Source: Aquimarina sp. (lineage in GTDB: Bacteria; Bacteroidota; Bacteroidia; Flavobacteriales; Flavobacteriaceae). Taken from it: a stretch of DNA of 8,136 nucleotides. The position numbers and the translations under genes are program-made. The stretch spans positions 2,284 through 10,419 of the forward strand of contig JAHDEF010000047.1 in assembly GCA_020628975.1 (NCBI GenBank), written 5' to 3'. Of this stretch, positions 6,564-8,136 are shown piece after piece (the first letter of the stretch is position 1; the number at the start of each line of letters is the position of its first letter). The notes beneath the pieces are model-generated. The model saw only the letters and a program-made list of their open reading frames with translations. It was not told the DNA's origin and searched no databases.

Positions 6564-7285
6564 TAAGAAAAAACTTCTTCTAAAATAGTTAGTGATTTAG
6601 GTTCTTTATAACCGTTAATGTGAAATTGATAATATTTAAGTATTTGATACAGTAATTCTTTCCGCACTTCTTTAGGGTATTGAATATTTATAGTAGTATC
6701 AAAATCTGTGCCTAAAAGTTGTTTAAAAGCTCTTAAAGTGTCGGCTTCGATAGTGAATTCATGGTGAATTTTTTGATACGTAAAACAAGCTGTAGAAATA
6801 TCAAAAAACTGAAAATCCGTATGTTTAGTATTAGGCGGGTTTCCTAGGTAGGAGGTAAGTTTTATCAAAAAATGAGGAATAAATAGAGGATGATTTCCTT
6901 TACGATCTAAATGTAGTATCGATTGCTCAAAAAAAGCAAAAAGTGGTTCGTCTTTTTCTTTTTCATGCAATACATCATTTAAAATTTCGGTAAGAAAAGT
7001 AACGATGGCATTTTTTGATATTTCGAAATGAATGGTCGATAGGACAGCATCTTGTTTGACTTCTTTCAAGTACTGTAACGATTTTGATTCTCTGAAATTA
7101 TAATCGATAGCCAAAAGGCTAAACGGCAAAAAAAGTGCTGATTTAACAGCACTTTTTTTAGTTTTTAATATTCCTCTGAGATGAAAAGAAAGAATTCCGT
7201 GTTCAAGAGTAAATAATCTGGTGATTACATCAGCTTCCTTAAATCGAATACTTTTTAAGACGATTGCTCTGGTTTTATAAAGCAT
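6563..7285 (-). CDS. recO: DNA repair and recombination mediator RecO
   Basis: RecO acts in the cytoplasm in the RecFOR pathway, displacing SSB from single-stranded DNA and helping to load RecA at gaps. The 240 residues match the usual length. The N-terminal OB-fold (about 1-80) has the hallmark opening MLYKTRAIVLKSIRFKEADV, TRLFTLEHGILSF (22-34) and the basic RGILKTKKSAVKSALF (37-52). The remainder is the helical domain. The zinc-binding cysteine cluster of some RecO proteins is missing: FFDISTACF contains a lone Cys, as I would expect for Bacteroidetes members. The ATG directly abuts the porZ stop (TAAATG), and the recO stop overlaps the start of the receptor (TAATG), so all three genes are probably translationally coupled. 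Codons 43-53 contain a terminator-like inverted repeat. Confidence 0.95.
   Translation of the reverse strand: MLYKTRAIVLKSIRFKEADVITRLFTLEHGILSFHLRGILKTKKSAVKSALFLPFSLLAIDYNFRESKSLQYLKEVKQDAVLSTIHFEISKNAIVTFLTEILNDVLHEKEKDEPLFAFFEQSILHLDRKGNHPLFIPHFLIKLTSYLGNPPNTKHTDFQFFDISTACFTYQKIHHEFTIEADTLRAFKQLLGTDFDTTINIQYPKEVRKELLYQILKYYQFHINGYKEPKSLTILEEVFS
7128..7159 (-). terminator. Terminator-like perfect inverted repeat inside recO
   Basis: The 13-mer A7-GTGCTG at 7128-7140 and its exact reverse complement CAGCAC-T7 at 7147-7159 flank a six-base loop. In the recO transcript this gives a GTGCTG/CAGCAC stem followed by seven U residues, the layout of an intrinsic terminator; the opposite strand has the same form. 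It covers recO codons 43-53 (KKSAVKSALFL), which are part of the OB-fold. It may cause partial premature termination in recO, or may be tolerated because ribosomes follow the polymerase closely. The A7 and T7 runs are also possible slippage sites. Confidence 0.45.
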
Positions 7286-8136
7286 TTATCTTATAATAAG
7301 AAGTTTTCCAATTTTAGTTTGCTCACCATCTTTTCCAGTAATTAAAGCTAAGTATACACCAGAAGCTACTTTTTTTCCAGAAAAAGATCTTGTATCCCAA
7401 GTTACGGCACCACTACCACGACCATTAATAACAGGATTTTCGATTTCGTAAACCAAATTACCCACTACGTCCGTAATTTTTACAGTTGCACCAGCAGTTA
7501 AGCCTTGTATTTGAACATTAACTTCGCCATATTCAGGTCGTACTGGGTTTGGGAAAATTTTAAAATTATCAAAGTTTTCTTCAGCTGCAATGACGGTGCT
7601 TGAAAATTCCATAAGTCCCTTTTCAGTTGCTATAAAGATAGCACCAGTAACATCATCGATTGTAATGTCATTAATATTATCTGAAGGTATAGGGGAATTT
7701 GCTTTTGTAAACACATTGAAGGTTTCTTGTCCATCTGCACTTACATAAAACACACCAGATCCATTGGTGGCTATCCATTTATTGTTTTCAGCATCAACCT
7801 CTATGTCTGTAACCGAAATACTAAAAAGTAACTCTTGAGCTACCCCTTCATCGTTTTCAAAAACAATATTCTCAATAATGTCTGTTTCTCCGTCAAAAAT
7901 TCTACTTGGGTTTTGCATTACTCTTATTCCTAAAGACGAACCAAACCATAAATTATCAGTTAAATCCATTTTCAATGCAGTCACTGGAACTCCGAAATTT
8001 TCACTACCCTCAGCACGTGTGTAAGTAACTAATTCACCAGTACTTCTTTGATAACCTACAATACCATTACGTCGAAGCCCCATAAAAATATTTCCCGCAT
8101 CGTCAAAAACAATATCTTCTCCAACTAAATCAGAAT
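7286..8136 (-). CDS. porZ: T9SS attachment-complex protein PorZ, C-terminal part (5' end outside the window)
   Basis: The frame is open to the window edge, showing the last 282 residues; the ATG at 8083-8081 is internal, because the upstream codons continue a propeller blade (DIVFDDAGNIFMGLRRNG). In Porphyromonas, PorZ sits on the cell surface with PorU, PorV and PorQ, and delivers anionic LPS to the sortase PorU, which attaches it to type IX secretion cargo. Visible are propeller-type repeats: NIFMGLRRNGIVGY, NLWFGSSLGIRVM, NKWIATNGSGVFYV and the blade with NSPIPSDNINDITIDDVTG and IFIATEKGLMEF. A T9SS type A C-terminal domain follows over the last 90 or so residues, with IFPNPV, GVYLALITG and the end KIGKLLIIR. 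The full protein should be near 780 residues, so roughly 500 are missing here. A different two-component-regulator-like propeller protein with a T9SS tail is the alternative. It is the first visible gene of the recO operon. Confidence 0.75.
   Translation of the reverse strand, partial: SDLVGEDIVFDDAGNIFMGLRRNGIVGYQRSTGELVTYTRAEGSENFGVPVTALKMDLTDNLWFGSSLGIRVMQNPSRIFDGETDIIENIVFENDEGVAQELLFSISVTDIEVDAENNKWIATNGSGVFYVSADGQETFNVFTKANSPIPSDNINDITIDDVTGAIFIATEKGLMEFSSTVIAAEENFDNFKIFPNPVRPEYGEVNVQIQGLTAGATVKITDVVGNLVYEIENPVINGRGSGAVTWDTRSFSGKKVASGVYLALITGKDGEQTKIGKLLIIR

Noticed and set aside
7286..8083. A complete 265-residue protein starting at the ATG at 8083-8081
   Set aside because: The frame stays open to the window edge, and the upstream codons continue a beta-propeller blade, so this ATG is an internal Met of a longer porZ.

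Overview
The window looks like chromosomal DNA of a marine-type Flavobacteriaceae (Bacteroidetes). The evidence is AT-rich sequence, promoters of the Bacteroidetes type (TTTG or a relative, then TAnnTTTG), no Shine-Dalgarno sequences before starts, a type IX secretion (T9SS) C-terminal sorting domain, a large TonB-dependent receptor with an 'FSQ' signal-peptide end, and a RecO without a zinc-finger cysteine cluster. No mobile element, CRISPR array, tRNA or rRNA was seen.

Plus-strand half (1-4176): an HTH (XRE-type) regulator with a degenerate S24/LexA-like C-terminal domain is followed by a 169-base gap holding an AT-rich perfect inverted repeat and a good Bacteroidetes promoter with a dyad laid over it. 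Next come cimA and leuB. The cimA product carries the 2-isopropylmalate synthase fold but matches, as I remember that sequence, the Leptospira-type (R)-citramalate synthase, including the residues that select pyruvate. LeuB is 3-isopropylmalate dehydrogenase, which can also oxidise the citramalate-derived intermediate. Together the pair suggests a threonine-independent route to 2-oxobutyrate and isoleucine as well as leucine synthesis. leuC and leuD are not in the window. A strong intrinsic terminator ends leuB, and a small lipoprotein gene of unknown function starts 16 bases after its stem.

Minus-strand half (8136-4173): a tightly packed operon reads, in order of transcription, porZ (5' part outside the window), recO, and a TonB-dependent receptor of the heme/hemoglobin-receptor-like family. 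The stop of porZ abuts the start of recO (TAAATG), and the stop of recO overlaps the start of the receptor by one base (TAATG), so translational coupling is likely. recO contains a perfect 13-bp inverted repeat with a T7 tract that looks like an intrinsic terminator and could lower expression of recO and the receptor relative to porZ. The receptor converges on the lipoprotein gene and their stop codons overlap.

No clearly new multi-gene system is visible. The points most worth a second look are the citramalate synthase assignment, the dyad on the cimA promoter, the non-cleaving S24-like regulator beside it, the terminator-like hairpin inside recO, and the coupling of a T9SS attachment-complex gene to an outer-membrane receptor.
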